NCBI RefSeq assembly: GCF_002288925.2
Contig: NW_022098004.1
Span: 15,456,983 to 15,520,982 of the forward strand
DNA from: Delphinapterus leucas
Taxonomy: Eukaryota; Chordata; Mammalia; Artiodactyla; Monodontidae
Direction of reading: 5' to 3'
Length of the DNA: 64,000 bases
This document shows, piece after piece, positions 47,418-60,155 of this stretch. Under the pieces are notes generated by a model. That model ran no database searches and was not told the origin of the DNA. It was given only the letters and a program-made list of their open reading frames with translations. The stretch's first letter is position 1; each line of letters starts with the position of its first letter. Made by a program: the position numbers and the translations under genes.

Positions 47418-48560
47418 TCAAGGATAGGAGGGGTTGTTTTTATTACTATTGAGAAATAATTGACATATAACATTAGTTTTAGCTGTACAACATAATGATT
47501 TGACATTTGTATATATTGCAAAATGATCACTATGATAAGTTTAGTTAACAACCATCACACATAGTACAGTATTTTTTTCTTGTGATGAAAAATCTTAAGA
47601 TCTACTCTCTTAACAACTTTCAAATATACAATAGAGTATTATTAGCTCTACTCACCATGCTGTATATTACATCCCCAGGACTTATTTATTTTATATCTGG
47701 AAATTTGTACCTTTGACCTCCTTCACCCATTTTGCCCCTCCCCCCATTTTCCCCAAATCTGGCGACTACCAATCTGTTCTCTGTATCTATGAGTTTTTTT
47801 TTAAGTTTCTTTGTAAGTTGAATTACGTTGTATTTGTCTTTCTCTGTCTGAATTACTTCACTTAGCATAATGCCCTCAATGTCCATCCATATTGTTGTAA
47901 ATGTCAATATTTCCTAATTTTTTATGGCTGAATAATGTCTATATATATAATATATATATAAATATATATATTATATATATATCACATTTTCTTTATCCTT
48001 TCATCTGATGATGAACGCTTAGGTTCTTTCCACATCTTTGCTATTGTAAATAATGCTTCAGTGAACACTGGGGTGCGTATATCCATTTGAGTTAGTGTTT
48101 TCATTTCCTTTAGATACATACCCAGAAGAGTAATCACTACATTGTATCATATTTCTATTATTTGTTTTTTGAGGAACATCCATACTCTTTTCCAGAGTGG
48201 TTGCACCAATCTAAATTCCCACCAACAGTGCACAAGTGTTCCCTTGTCTCTGCATCCTTGTCAATACTTGTTATTTGTCTTTTTGATGATAGCTGTTCTA
48301 ATGGGTATGAGGTTATATCTCCTTGTGGTTTTGATTTGCATTTCCCTGATGGTTAGTGATGTTGAGCATCTTTTCATGTACCTGTTGGCCATCTGTATAT
48401 CTTCTTTGGAAAAATGACTATTCAGATCCTCTATCCATTTTTCAATCATATTGTTTATTTTTGTGATTTAGTTGTATGAGTTTTTTATATATTTTGAATA
48501 TTAAACCCTTATCAGATATATGATTTAAATATTTTCTCCCATTCAGTAGGTTGCCTTGCA
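47418..48560 (-). mobile_element. L1M 3' part, minus strand
   Basis: Reverse-oriented old L1: 3' UTR wording (AATTGACATATAACATTAG, TTAACAACCATCACACATAG) followed by ORF2 C-terminal sequence to about 48560 (TTGGCCATCTGTATATCTTC). A (TA)n-rich tract of about 45 bp lies at 47940-47985. Confidence 0.9.
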
Positions 48561-48869
48561 TGGGAGTTTTAGAAAGTGCTGTATACTGTCATTAGTGTGT
48601 CATTCTATATGCTGTCCCAAAATATTGAACACAATATCTAGGATATTTTTTAAAAGACTGAATAGAAGAAACATGCAGTTTTGAGATATGTAGGCTAATG
48701 CAATAAATCAGGTTATTCACAAGTATATTATAAAGTGAGTAAAGTTGGTAGGACAAATTTTCTGAGCCTTAAGTTTCCTACATGCTTTTACCTTATTTAT
48801 TTATGTGAAAAGGGACATTTCTAAAACAAGATTCTGACTTCCAATCCTGACAATTTGGTGGATATGTTA
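48561..48869. other. No recognised feature
   Basis: Short single-copy-looking gap between two old L1 remnants. Confidence 0.5.
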
Positions 48870-49800
48870 ACCTGAAAACTGCTATCAAATATTTCTGGGT
48901 AGACTATTTAAAAAATCCTTTTGAATGCATAAATGGGTTAATATGAAAGTAAGAAAAATTATATTCCAGGGGCCCAAAACAAAGATTATAAAGAAATTGA
49001 GTAAGCGTGAGCCCACATGTAGCTGCCTGGAGCAGTTTGCCAGCCTCAGTACCCAAGAGTTTAAAGTTTTAAGTGCCATGTAGGACTGGGAGCTGTGAAC
49101 GGCTAAGATCACCATATATAAAAGTGAAATCCTCTAAGACATCTCAGGTGAGAGGGAGGACATTAAAAAAAATCTTCTTTTGGGGACAGTAAGAGCTGAA
49201 GAAAAGTTGTCCAACTAGCCCTGGGCTCTGGATTAAGAGGATGGGGGGAGAGAGAAAGAAACAGAGAGAAAATAAATAGTTTCTCCTTAGTATCCATTGC
49301 CACAGACCTACCCTCATTTTGATTTGGGATCAAATTTACCTTGCTTGCATTGTTCAGGAATTCCCAAACTAAGAAACTGTCATAAAAAGTCAACCTAGGC
49401 TGGAAAGATCCCTGTAGCACCTATAAAAATCAGAAGCAAAAATTTTGGAGAGACATACCCTCATCCAGGGATTCCCAAAAACGGAACCCCATTAAAAATG
49501 AGCGCATAACCCAAACTTAGAAAATAAAGAAAGTAGTCCATCTTAAGAATCAACGGACACAACATAGCAGTAGCAGATGCTCAAGAATTTCCAATAATAG
49601 CATTATTAGAGAATATAAAATAACTGTTCTAAATACTTAAAGACAGAAATAATGGAAAACATGAGAGAAGAACAGATAGTATCAAATATCCAGGCAGATT
49701 TTTAAAAAAAGAACTTATAGAGATAAAAAATTAAATTGATTTTTTTTAAAGATTAAGTTCATTGAAATCAAAAGATTTATGTTCAAATACAAAGAGTCTG
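48870..49800 (+). mobile_element. L1M/HAL1-type 5' region
   Basis: The wording resembles L1M 5' UTR sequence: GGGCCCAAAACAAAGATTAT, AGGACTGGGAGCTGTGAACG, and the run AATAATGGAAAACATGAGAG at about 49649 before an A-rich stretch. No usable frame remains. The assignment is by general resemblance and is less secure than that of the 3' ends. Confidence 0.55.
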
Positions 49801-50098
49801 AAACTTCCTAAGAGACAAAAATAATTTCCTTCTGTGTTGAACAGTGAGATTCCTTATAGACACTTTTTTTTTTACTCAAACCACATGCCATTTTGCCAAT
49901 GACTTCTGAATCTTATCCATGGGACTCTCATAACCTCTGAGAGCTAACTTACTGAGTTCCAGCAAATCCCAAGCCGGCATGTCTTGTGTTAGTTACACTG
50001 AATAGCCTCTTCAAAGTAAACCACACAACGGTGATGTTGATCCTGTTAGATTAAGACAAATTAAAAATCTAATACATAGTTTTGCTGTCAGGTCCTAA

Positions 50099-50111
50099 AG
50101 GTCAAAGGTCA
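50099..50111 (+). promoter_or_regulatory. Perfect DR1 nuclear-receptor motif
   Basis: AGGTCA-A-AGGTCA: two perfect half sites with one spacer base. This is the consensus for HNF4, RXR and PPAR-RXR type receptors. Occupancy cannot be judged from sequence. Confidence 0.5.
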
Positions 50112-51084
50112 ATATAGTATATTGCAATAAGGCTATAGGTTACCCATGCCCCAATATTGTATCATAATAAACCAAATAGGGATGAAACATCCAGCAGTAG
50201 CCCATAAATCTATTAGCAGTGAACTGTCAATGTCCTATATACCAGGGTAATTTGTTAATTCAGAGCTGCGTCTCTTTTTTCACTAGACCTTGTAAACTCC
50301 TTTCTGAAATATCAATAAACCATCTGCTTTGACTTGTTAATCAAAAGACTTTATTCAGTCCAAAGCAATTTTTTCCTAATAAAAACAGAGTATTTATCTC
50401 CATGGCTATAAAAGAGGATTGTTTTCAACTGTTCACTTATAGTTAAGCAGCACATTTAGTTTGGATTGATTTCCAATGCTTCAGTCATATCTTGTCACTT
50501 TCCATTTCTTACACACAACATCTCAGTTTAGCCATTTAGGAAAGGAAAAACAGTCAAATTCTGAATGTGGTACAGAGCCAGTGCAAAAACAGGGGAATAA
50601 GTTTGAGAGAGAAAAGAATTCATGCAAAATAATTGTAGATCAACGTTTTAATATCACCATTTCCTTCTGTTTGCAAATTTCCTTATCATTCTAGATAGAG
50701 TATTTACACTAGCCACTGTTTCTGCCTTAACTGAGGTTCCAGATGTTTGCCTTTTAGTTAGTGTTGCTCTGTTCTGAGTCACAGGGCAGATAATGTTTAT
50801 CTATAATAGAAACTTTTTATCCTCTCTTAAGCTTTATTGTGCTAGTGTAAAATAAAGTCAGTTTCAGTGAGGTGGGATCATAGCATGTGAAGATCTGCAA
50901 AGCTACCCCAGAAAATTGACCCCCTTTTCTCCCAGCCCACCAAACTGAGATAAAATGAGTATTTCTGAGGTATCCGTGGGGATATTCTCAGTGCTCTGTG
51001 AATGAGCATCTTGAGGAATCGTCACGCTTCTTGCACCCTCTGTCCTTGGAGCTTACTGCCAGCTGGCAAATGGAGCACAGTCTA

Positions 51085-51100
51085 TGACCTCTGACCTTGA
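51085..51100 (-). promoter_or_regulatory. DR1 overlapping an ERR/NR5A-type extended half site
   Basis: On the minus strand the sequence is TCAAGGTCAGAGGTCA: a perfect DR1 (AGGTCA-G-AGGTCA) whose first half is also the extended TCAAGGTCA site bound by ERR and NR5A receptors. It lies in the GC-richer patch 50860-51330, about 1 kb from the other DR1. Confidence 0.5.
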
Positions 51101-53874
51101 ATCAGCTCCTCTTGGACTGTTAAAAATGATGTCTGGGGAGAGGTCTGGGTGCTTGAGTTATTACTGGATTCTGCCGTCTTAAAAAACAAAGAAACTCATA
51201 GGTGTTCTTAATGAGCAGAGGCCTCAAAGGTAGCACAAATCATGGTGCATACTGAGAATTCTTTCCCAGGGGCACAGCTTCCTTTCCCACTGCAAGTCCC
51301 TGAAAAAATGAAAAAATATACAGCAAACAAAAAGTGTAATTAAAATGCCTCAAGTGTTTTACAGACTTGTTTTGATTCTTTTTATTTAAATATTCCTAGG
51401 TGAGCCACCATCTCATTTTTTTATGTTGGAGATGGCATCATAGAGGCAAGGGAGGGGACAGTCCTATTCCTCTCAACCTCCTTTATCTCCTCATTTTTAC
51501 AGAGTGGAGAAAAGAAAAACATCTAAGCCTTTAATTCAAGTCTTAGGCTCTTTTTTGAGCCTAAGAAAGGAAATGTGAGAGACATATGAAATTTTATGGC
51601 CATAGCAATGGGTTTCTAACCTAGCAAGTTTTCTCAACATTTTAATTTCATTGATTTTGACATTATTCCCGTGAGATTTTTCTCTTAATACTATTTCCAT
51701 AAAAAGTGTGAACCACATCCATTAAAATTAACTTCCCCTCAGGCATGAAATTTTACCAAAGTAAATATTAACTAATTTTTACTTAATAATAATGATTTCA
51801 TTTATTGTCTCCTAGCCTTCACCCCAGCGTTGTCTTCTCACCTAATTCACATTGTAACTAGGAAAGATTATTCTGTTAATGTTCTCTACACTGTAGTGTT
51901 CTCCCCACTGTAGGTTATTTTCATGAGGACAAGTAGAGACTATTACTGGAAATCTTGGTAAATACAGCCCTTCAGGTATGGTTGAGTGACACAATCTTTG
52001 TCTGTATGAGAGGAAATGATAGATTCCCTGACTTTAATATTGAGAAGCATAAATTGGGTTGGAATGAGAATGGGAGTACCAGGAAGTACAAGAAAATTGA
52101 GCACGTAAATTAAAATGTGTTAAGCAACACAATTTTTTTTTAAAACCCACATTGTAATTATCAAACTCAATGTTGTAGATGCCCAGAAGCTTCTTATTGA
52201 GGATTAATTTATGGACTCAAGAGTAGTATTTGGGGGATAGAGAGCAGATCATGCATGATACAATTATATGTAGAATTCAGAATCAAATAAACAGCCAATT
52301 CATACAATTCATCCCAAAGCAAAATACGCTTGGCCTGAATAACTTGAATTGACCTTCAGGTAGCTGGGTTGTTCTCTTTTAATCTTACTGGCTTTCTGTT
52401 TTTCCCTAGTAACACAATAGTTTGGATTTGGTGTTTGTAAAATGTTTCATAGAAAGTTTTATAAAGAGGGCAGTTACAGAGTGGGAAGAAAAAACACATT
52501 GGTTTAAAGAGGCAGAATCCCATGAGGATTGGGCAGCACAATTGAAAGTCATCTTTTTTTTTTTTTTTTTTTACCAGCGATGAAGATTCTGAGAGGATGA
52601 ATAGAGTGCTGGGAAGTGTTATGGTTAGACTGGGTTAAAAGATGAAAGACTGTGCAGAACTTTTATGAAAATGACAAAGTAATAGGTAGAAACAGATATT
52701 AAGGAAATAAAAATTGATTAAAATGTTCCTACCTGGCAAAGTAGAAATTATATGAAAAATTATATGGCATATAACTGGAAGGAATATAGTTATGTGCTTC
52801 TATTTCTTTCAGCATGACTATACAAGAAAACTGTGTTGCATTTTGAAGATTCTCATAAAGGAAATTAATGAAACTATATTTTCAGACAATGAAGAGTTAA
52901 AAGAAACTAATATTTCAGTCAGGTTTAATAGAAGTTACTGTGTGAGGCTTGGCTAAGCAAAAGCTAAATGAGAACTGGCCATAAACATTTAAAATTTCAA
53001 GAAGAAATAAGGTGTCTAACATGCCACTGAGGGTTATATATGTAAGAGAATAAAATTGTTTATCATTTCTTCCTAAACATTAAATTTTAAGCTCACCATT
53101 AGGAAATTTTAACTAAGATTCATTAGGCTAAGTTTTAACTATGTTCTATAATGTTTACCCTTACCATTTATCTTCATCTTATAATTCTTTGATCTCACAA
53201 TTCACTGAATAAAAAGCCCTAATTAGTACAGAAAAGATAAAATGGTTTCTGTTATTGGATAGTTTCTCATTATAAGATATCTTTATCTTATTAATGAGGT
53301 GAGATTGTCTTGATTTGTATCTTTACATTTCATATTTTACACATATAGATACAGATCTCCTAATCATGTTTTAAAATAACAGTTTACATTTAAATAGAAG
53401 ATTAGAAAGGTAACATATTTTTTTATGTGCAAAGTTTGCCGCTATATTTGCATACCCATTTAAGAAAGATCATTTTGAAACTATGAAAGTTTGCTTCGTA
53501 TTTCTCCTTACTTTTACCTAATAACATTTTAAAGATGCAAATTATACTGGTAACTTTTGTTTAGAAGACAAATACTTCCCTTGACTCTTCTGTTAAGTAG
53601 TAGTTACTTTATGACTAGCTGGTCAATTATCATTATATAAATAAAGGTATCTCTCCAGTTATTCATTTTTAATATACATATATTCAACAGGTACTCAGTG
53701 AACTGGGATGCTAATTAAAAATGCATTTCTGACTCAGCTAAATTAGAGAGAGAATTCAGGAATTTACATTTTAAACCAGCATCATAGATGATACTTATAT
53801 AAATGATCTGCAGACCAGTTTGTGAAAATTTACTTTGACAGTTAAATATGCTTTTAAAAAGTAAGATATGGAGT

Positions 53875-54585
53875 TTGGCTTCTAGTAATAATGGTAGACC
53901 AAGTAGTTTGGACCATCTCCCCTACTGAGAACAATTAGAAAAGCTGGGTGAAATCGAAACAAAAAATCTGTTTAAGACCTTGTAATGCTAACAATATAGT
54001 GGAAGCCTATGAGACCAACTCAGAGTTCATTCAGGAGAGATGAATCTGGCATTTAGAAGTGCTTTTCCCCCAGAGGTGTCTGCCATTTCCTGCAGACCCA
54101 AATATCTGTCATTTCTAATAAAGATGGCTAAAAGTCTGAGAAGCTAAGTAGAGATACTCAGAATCATGAAGCCTGTGGGAAAACCTGGAGTTCAAGCCTA
54201 CACAGAGGGGAGTAATACCTGATTAGCTCTAAGAGGAAGAATGAACCTGAAATAGACCAGCCTACCCAGGGACTGAAAACAGCCTTCACATTACTTCAAA
54301 TCTTTATCTGATTTAGATGGCACAAAATTGCTAGTGCCCTTACCCACTCCAAGAAATAAAGTTAAATCTTTTATAGTGGAAGATAAAATTATCCTAGTCT
54401 GTCAACTGTCTCTCTGCAATTGTTTATATACACTTATTGGTGCTCAGTCAACATAAAAAATAGGCACAGGAAAAGGTAAAACCACCTGATGGAAAATCAA
54501 GAGAAAAAACACCTAATAGAAAGAGACTTATACAGATGAGTCAGATAATAGTTTTTAGACAGAGATGTCATAATGAATATGCTTA
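53875..54585 (+). mobile_element. L1M 5' UTR, plus strand
   Basis: Begins with wording typical of L1M 5' ends (AATGGTAGACCAAGTAGTTT, GGACCATCTCCCCTACTGAG) and runs through an A-rich part (TAAAACCACCTGATGGAAAA). It is followed head to head by a minus-strand L1M at 54590. Confidence 0.65.
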
Positions 54586-55013
54586 ATATAGGAGCTTTCT
54601 ATGTATTCTAATATTAATCCCTTATTAGATATGTGATTTCCAAATATTTTATCCTTTTCTGTAGGCTGCATTTTTACTCTGTTGATAGTATCCCTTGATA
54701 CACAAAAGTTTTTAATCTTCATGAAGTCCAGCTTGTTTATTTATAATTTTATTGCCTGTACCTGTAGTGTCATATCCAAGAAATCATTGCCAAATCCAGG
54801 GTCATGACACTTTTGTCCCATATTTCTTGTAAGAGTGTTATAGTTTTAGCTTTTATGTTTCAGTCTTTGATCCATTTTGAACTCAAAATTTTTGGATATG
54901 GTGTTAGGTAAGGGTCTAACTTCATTCTTTTGCATGTGGATATACAGTTTTCCCAGCACTGTTTGTTGAAAAGATTGTCCTTTCTCCCACTGAATGGTCT
55001 TGGCATCCTTGAC
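54586..55013 (-). mobile_element. L1M ORF2 region, first piece
   Basis: Minus-strand old L1 that begins within ORF2, its last kilobase missing (ATGTATTCTAATATTAATCC start). It continues to TCTTGGCATCCTTGACCAT and is then interrupted by another repeat until about 55350. Confidence 0.85.
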
Positions 55014-55014
55014 C

Positions 55015-55350
55015 ATCGTATTAGTGAGCTCAGGATGCCAGTGGCTTAAACAACAGAAATTTTCTCAGAGTTCTGGAGGCTGGAAGTCCAAGATCAAGGT
55101 GTAGCCTGGTGGGGTTCTGGTGAGAGCTTTTTTCCAGGCTTGCAAGTGGCTATATTCTTGCTGTGTCCTCATATGATAGAGAGTTGTAGTGTTTCTTCTT
55201 ATAAGGCACTAAGTCTGTCAGATCAGGGATCTACCCTTATGTCTTCATTTAACCTAAGTCACTCCTTAAAGCCCTATGTCCAACAGTCACATGAGAAGTT
55301 AGGGCTTCAACATGTGAATTTCAGGGGCATACAATTCAGTCCATAGCAAG
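55015..55350 (+). repeat. Ancient interspersed repeat, copy 2, inserted in L1M
   Basis: The same family as 9573-9962: GAGTTCTGGAGGCTGGAAG, GTCCAAGATCAAGGTGTAG, TTCTTCTTATAAGGCAC, and the ending CAATTCAGTCCATAGCA. It splits an L1M whose sequence resumes at TATGTGAGGGTTTACTTCTG, so it inserted after that L1M. Confidence 0.8.
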
Positions 55351-56310
55351 CATATATGTGAGGGTTTACTTCTGTGCCCTCTACTTGATTCCGTTGGTCT
55401 ATATGTCTGTATTTTAGCCTGTACTACACTGTTAGGATTACTATAGCTTTAGTAAGTTTTGAAATCATTAGTGTGAGTCCTCTAACTTTGTTCTTTTTCA
55501 AGATTGTTTTGGCTATTAGGGGTCCCATGCGATTCCATATGAATTTTAGCATGGATTTTTCTATTTCTACAGAAAACAACATTGGAATTTTGATAGGTAT
55601 TACATTGAATCTGTAGATCACTGTGGGTAGTGTTGACATCTTAATGATATTAACTAGCCAGTCCATGAACATGGGATGCCTTTCTTTTTACTTACGTCGT
55701 TTTTGATTTCTTTCAGGAGTGTTTTGTGTTTTTGCTTTTACAAATCTTTCACCTCCTTGGTTAAAATTCATAAGCATTTTGGATGGTATTGCCAATTAAA
55801 TTATCTTAAATCCCTTTTCAGGTTGTTCACCATTAGTGTATAGAAATGCCACTAATGTTTGTTTGTTGATTTTATATCCTGCTATTTTGCTCAATTTGTT
55901 TATTCTATCTTTTTTTTGTGGAATCTCTAGGATTTTCTACATTTAAGAGCATATCATGTGCAAACAGATAAATTCACTTCTCTGTTTCCATTTCTTTATC
56001 TTGCCTAATTGCTTTGACTAGAACTTCCAGTATTATGTTGAATAGAACTGGCTAAAATGGGCATGCTAGCCTTGCTCCTGGTCTTAGAGGAAAAGCTAAT
56101 AGTCTTTCACCATTGAGGATAAGGTTAGCTGTGGGTTTTTCATATATGGCTTTGATTACATTGAGGTAGTTTCCTTCTATTCCTAGTTTATTGAGTGTTT
56201 GTTTTTTTTTATCATGAAAGGATGTTGAATTTTGTCAAATGCTTTTTCGGAATCAATCGAGATGGTCATGTGGGTTTTTTCCCTTTTGTTCTTTTGACAT
56301 CATATATCAG
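55351..56310 (-). mobile_element. L1M ORF2 region, second piece
   Basis: Continuation of the minus-strand L1M through the RT-domain region. The frame 55672-55424 (82 codons) reads an ORF2-type stretch ([36 protein letters not shown]). Other parts are decayed. Confidence 0.85.
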
Positions 56311-57130
56311 TAGTATATTCTGTCAATTTTTTCCTTTGAATGGGCCATACTTTCCTATTTCTTTGTATTCCTTATGATTTGTTGTTGTTGTTGAAAACTG
56401 GACAAAAACTGAATCCTATAATGTAGTAACTCTGGAAGTCAAATTCCCCCTCTTCCCCAGGGTTTGCTGTTTGTCTGTTTTTGTTGTAGGCTGATTCTGT
56501 GTTGGGGTCAGACTGAGATGTAAACTTAAGGTCTTCTTCTTAGGTCTTTTCCCCTGCACCTTTCTCTGGGCCTATGCCATGACTTTCTAAATTCTGTATA
56601 TACAGTTCATTTTGAATTTCCTACTCCTTAAATATGTGGCTTCCAAAGGGAGAAAAATACAGAAATGAAGGGGGAGAAAAGTATGTGAGCCCTTTAAATC
56701 ACTGGCAGTCAATTCACACGGAGGTAGAGGGGCTTACAGCAATGGCTGCCTGAATCTGCATCTGTCCTTCCACTGTCAGGAGCAGCAATCAGAGCTCATG
56801 TCCCCAATATTTGGAGGACAGGTTCCTTATTGCCCACCATGACTCTCACAAACTATGTACAAGCTGCTGTCTGGAACATGTGCAAGGCTGCTTGCCATGG
56901 GACTGGGGAGTGGGGGATGGGTACTGCGACTGTAATAAGAACTGGCCAAAATTAACTGCTGTTTATTGTTCAGGCATTGATTTGGAAGTTATAAGCCTTC
57001 AAATAGATTCCATAGTTCCAAAATAGTTAACATCAGACATATTCTGTCACTGCAGTTGTTTCCTAGGTGGGGAGAAAGATTCCTGGTAGAGTATTTTTTA
57101 CTCACTATCTTCCCATAATCCTCTTGCCAC
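56311..57130 (-). mobile_element. HAL1/L1M-type old LINE fragment
   Basis: Marked by the GGGCCATACTTTCCTATTTC and GTTGTTGAAAACTGGACA stretches that are typical of HAL1/L1M in reverse orientation. The later part, to 57130, is weakly recognisable. Confidence 0.6.
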
Positions 57131-58012
57131 AGAATTCTTTTTTTAAGACCTTATATTTTTTAGAACAGTTTTAGGTTCCTAGCAAAATTGAGAGGAAGGT
57201 ACGGAGATTTCTCATATACCCTCTCCCCAAGTGTATAGCCCTACCCCATTATCACTATCCCCCACCAGAGTGGTACATTTGTTACATCTGATGAACCTAC
57301 ATTGCTACAGCATTATCACAAAGTCCATAGTTTACACTAGGGTTCACTCTTGCTGTTGTCTATTTTATGGGTTTGGTCAAAAGTATAATGATACGTATCC
57401 ACCATTATAGTGTCATACAGAGTATTTTCACTGCCCTAAAAATCCTCTGTGTTCCACCTATTCATTCCTCCCTCTCCTTCCCCTGGCAACCTCTGATCTT
57501 TTTACTGTCTCTGTAGTTTTGCCTCTTCTAGAATATCATATAATTGGAATCATGCAGTGTGTATAAAGCCTTTTCAGATTGACTTCTTTCATTTAGTGAT
57601 TATCCATTTGAGGTTCTCCATATCTTTTCATGGCTTGACAGCTGATTTCTTTTTAGCACTGAACATTCCATTGTCTGGCTGTACCACACTTTATCCATTT
57701 GCCAAAGAATGGCTCTTGGTTACTCCAGGTTTTGGCAATTATGAATAAAGCTGCTATAAGCATCTGTATTACAGATTTTTCTGTAGACATGAGTTTTCAA
57801 CTCCTTCGAGTAAATACCAGTGAATACAATTGAGGGGTCATATGATAAGAGTGTCTTTAGTTTTGTAAGAGTCTGCCAAACTGCCTTCCAAGGTGGCTGT
57901 ACCATTTTGCATTCCCACTAGCAATTAATGAGAATTCCTGTTGCTCCACATTCTTCCCAGCATTTGGTGTTGTCACTATTCTGGATTTTTGTCATTCTAA
58001 TAGGTGTGTAGT
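57131..58012 (-). mobile_element. L1M 3' end, minus strand
   Basis: Reverse-oriented 3' UTR wording (TTTTAGAACAGTTTTAGGTT, GTACATTTGTTACATCTGAT) followed by ORF2 C-terminal sequence (CTGCTATAAGCATCTGTATT, TTGCATTCCCACTAGCAAT). The break is near 58012. Confidence 0.85.
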
Positions 58013-58935
58013 GGTATCCAGAAGTCTTTTTACACCTCAATATATAGTCATTCCTTTTATTTCAGGATGGCAGCCTTTCTACTGATTCACCCCTCTCAAA
58101 AACTGCCTGGGATTTCATATTAGATTCTGATCAACTCTATATTTGAAAAACAACACCCAAAATGCTTTTTAAAAAAATTTTCTTGGATTATAGTTGATTT
58201 ACAATGTTGTGTTAGTTTCAGGCGTACAGCAAAGTGATTCATTCTTTTTCAGATTCTTTTTTCATGTAGGTTATAACAGAATATTGAGTAGAGTTCCTTG
58301 TGCTATACAGCAGGTAATTGTTGGTTATCTATCTTATATATAGTAGTGTGTGTATGTTAATCCCAAACTCCTGATTTATCCCTTCTTGCCACGTTTCTTC
58401 TTGATAACCATAAGTTAGTTTTCGATATCTGTAAGTCTGTTTCTCTTTTTTAAATAACTCCATTTGCATAATTTTTTAACTTAGATTCCACATATAAGTG
58501 ATATCATATGACATTTGTCTTTCTCTGTCTGACTTACTTCACTTAGTATGATAATCTCTAGGTTCATCCATGTTGCTGCAAATGGCATTATTTCATCCTT
58601 TCTTATGGCTGAGTAATATTCCATTGTATATAAGTACCACATCTTCTTTGTTCATTTCCCTGAAGATGGACATTTAGGTTGCTTTCATGTCTTGACTATT
58701 ATAAATAGTGCTGCACTGAACATTGGGGTGCATGTATCTTTTTGAATTATGCTTTTCTCCAGATATATGCCCTGGAGTGGGATTGCTGGATCATAATAAG
58801 GTAGCTCTACTTTTAGATTTTTAAGGAGCCTCCATACTGTTCTCCATAGTGGTTGTATGAATTTACATTCCCACCAACAGTCTAGGAGGGTTCCCTTTTC
58901 TCCACGCCTTCTCCAGCATTTACTATTTGTAGACT

Positions 58936-59140
58936 TTTTTTTTTTTTTTGTGGTACGCGGGCCTCTCACTGTTGTGGCCTCTCCCGTTGCGGAGCACAGG
59001 CTCCGGACGCGCAGGCTCAGCGGCCATAGCTCGCAGGCCCAGCCGCTCTGCAGCATGTGGGATCTTACTGGACCGGGACACCAACCTGTGTCCCCTGCAT
59101 CAGCAGGCGGACTCTCAACCACTGCGCCACCAGGGAAGCC
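58936..59140 (-). mobile_element. CHR-type SINE inside L1-D
   Basis: Reverse-oriented copy with the T-run at 58936-58949 and the target duplication CTATTTGTAGACT at 58923-58935 and 59141-59153. It is about 246 bp from a SINE of the same family in the opposite orientation. Confidence 0.95.
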
Positions 59141-59386
59141 CTATTTGTAGACTTTTTGATGATAGCCATTTGGACCAGTGTGAGATGGTACCTCATTGTA
59201 GTTTTGATTTGCATTTCTTTGATAATTAGTGATGTTGAGCATCTTTTCATCTGCTTTTTGGCCATCTGTATGTCTTCTTTGGGGAAATGTCTTTTTAGAT
59301 CTCCTGCCCATTTTTTGATTGGGTTGTTTTTTTGACATAGAGCCGCATGAGTTGTTTGTTTATTTTGGAGATTGATCCCTTGTTGG

Positions 59387-59598
59387 GGGCTTCCCTGGTG
59401 GCGCAGTGGTTGAGAGTCTGCCTGCCGATGCAGGGGACACGGGTTCGTGCCCCGGTCCGGGAAGATCCCATATGCCGCGGAGCAGCTGGGCCCATGAGCC
59501 ATGGCCGCTGAGCCTGCGCGTGTGAAATCTGTGCTCCACAACGGGAGAGGCCACAGCAGTGTGAGGCCCGTGTACCGCAAAAAAAAAAAAAAAAAAAA
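59387..59598 (+). mobile_element. CHR-type SINE inside L1-D, plus strand
   Basis: The only plus-strand copy, so its parts can be read directly: GGGCTTCCCTGGTGGCGCAG head, pol III A box TGGCGCAGTGG at 59399-59409, B box GGTTCGTGCCC at 59442-59452, and an A-tail of about 20. The exact duplication ATCCCTTGTTGG flanks it at 59375-59386 and 59599-59610. Confidence 0.97.
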
Positions 59599-60155
59599 AT
59601 CCCTTGTTGGTTACTTCATTTGCAAATATTTTCTCCCATTCTGAGGGTTGTCTTTTTGTTTTGTTTATGGTTTCTTTAGCTGTGCAGAAGCTTTTTAGTT
59701 TAATTACGTCACATTTGTTTATATTTGTTTTCATTTTCATTACTCTAGGAGGTGGATCAAAAAAGAGATTGCTGAGATTTATGTCAGTGAGTGTTCTGCC
59801 TATGTTTTCATGTACGAGTTTTATAGTGTCTGGCCTTACATTCATGGTCTTTGGTCCATTTTGAGTTTATTTTTGTGTATTGTGTTAGAGAATGTTCTAA
59901 TTTCGTTCTTTTACATGTAGCTATTCAGTTTTCCCAGCACCACTTACTGAAGAGACTGTCTTTTCTCCATTGTATATTCTTGCCTCCTTTATCATAGATT
60001 AATTGACTGTAGGTGTGTGGGTTTATCTCTGGGCTTTCTATCCTGTTCCATTGATCTATATTTCTGTTTTTGTGTTGGTAGCATACTGTTTTAATGACTG
60101 TAGCTTTGTAGTATAGTCTGAAGCCAGGGAGCCTGATTCCTCGAGCTCTGTTTTT

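Larger units (their letters stand above)
49801..53874. other. AT-rich single-copy stretch with nuclear-receptor motifs
   Basis: About 4 kb without recognisable transposons. It includes a subregion of higher GC at about 50860-51330 and a T20 homopolymer at 52553-52572. No coding feature is seen. The two DR1 motifs listed separately are the only regulatory-looking items. Confidence 0.5.

Noticed and set aside
59399..59452. tRNA-like A and B boxes suggesting a tRNA gene.
   Set aside because: They belong to the tRNA-derived head of a SINE with an A-tail and target duplication. No full cloverleaf or anticodon arm context is evident.
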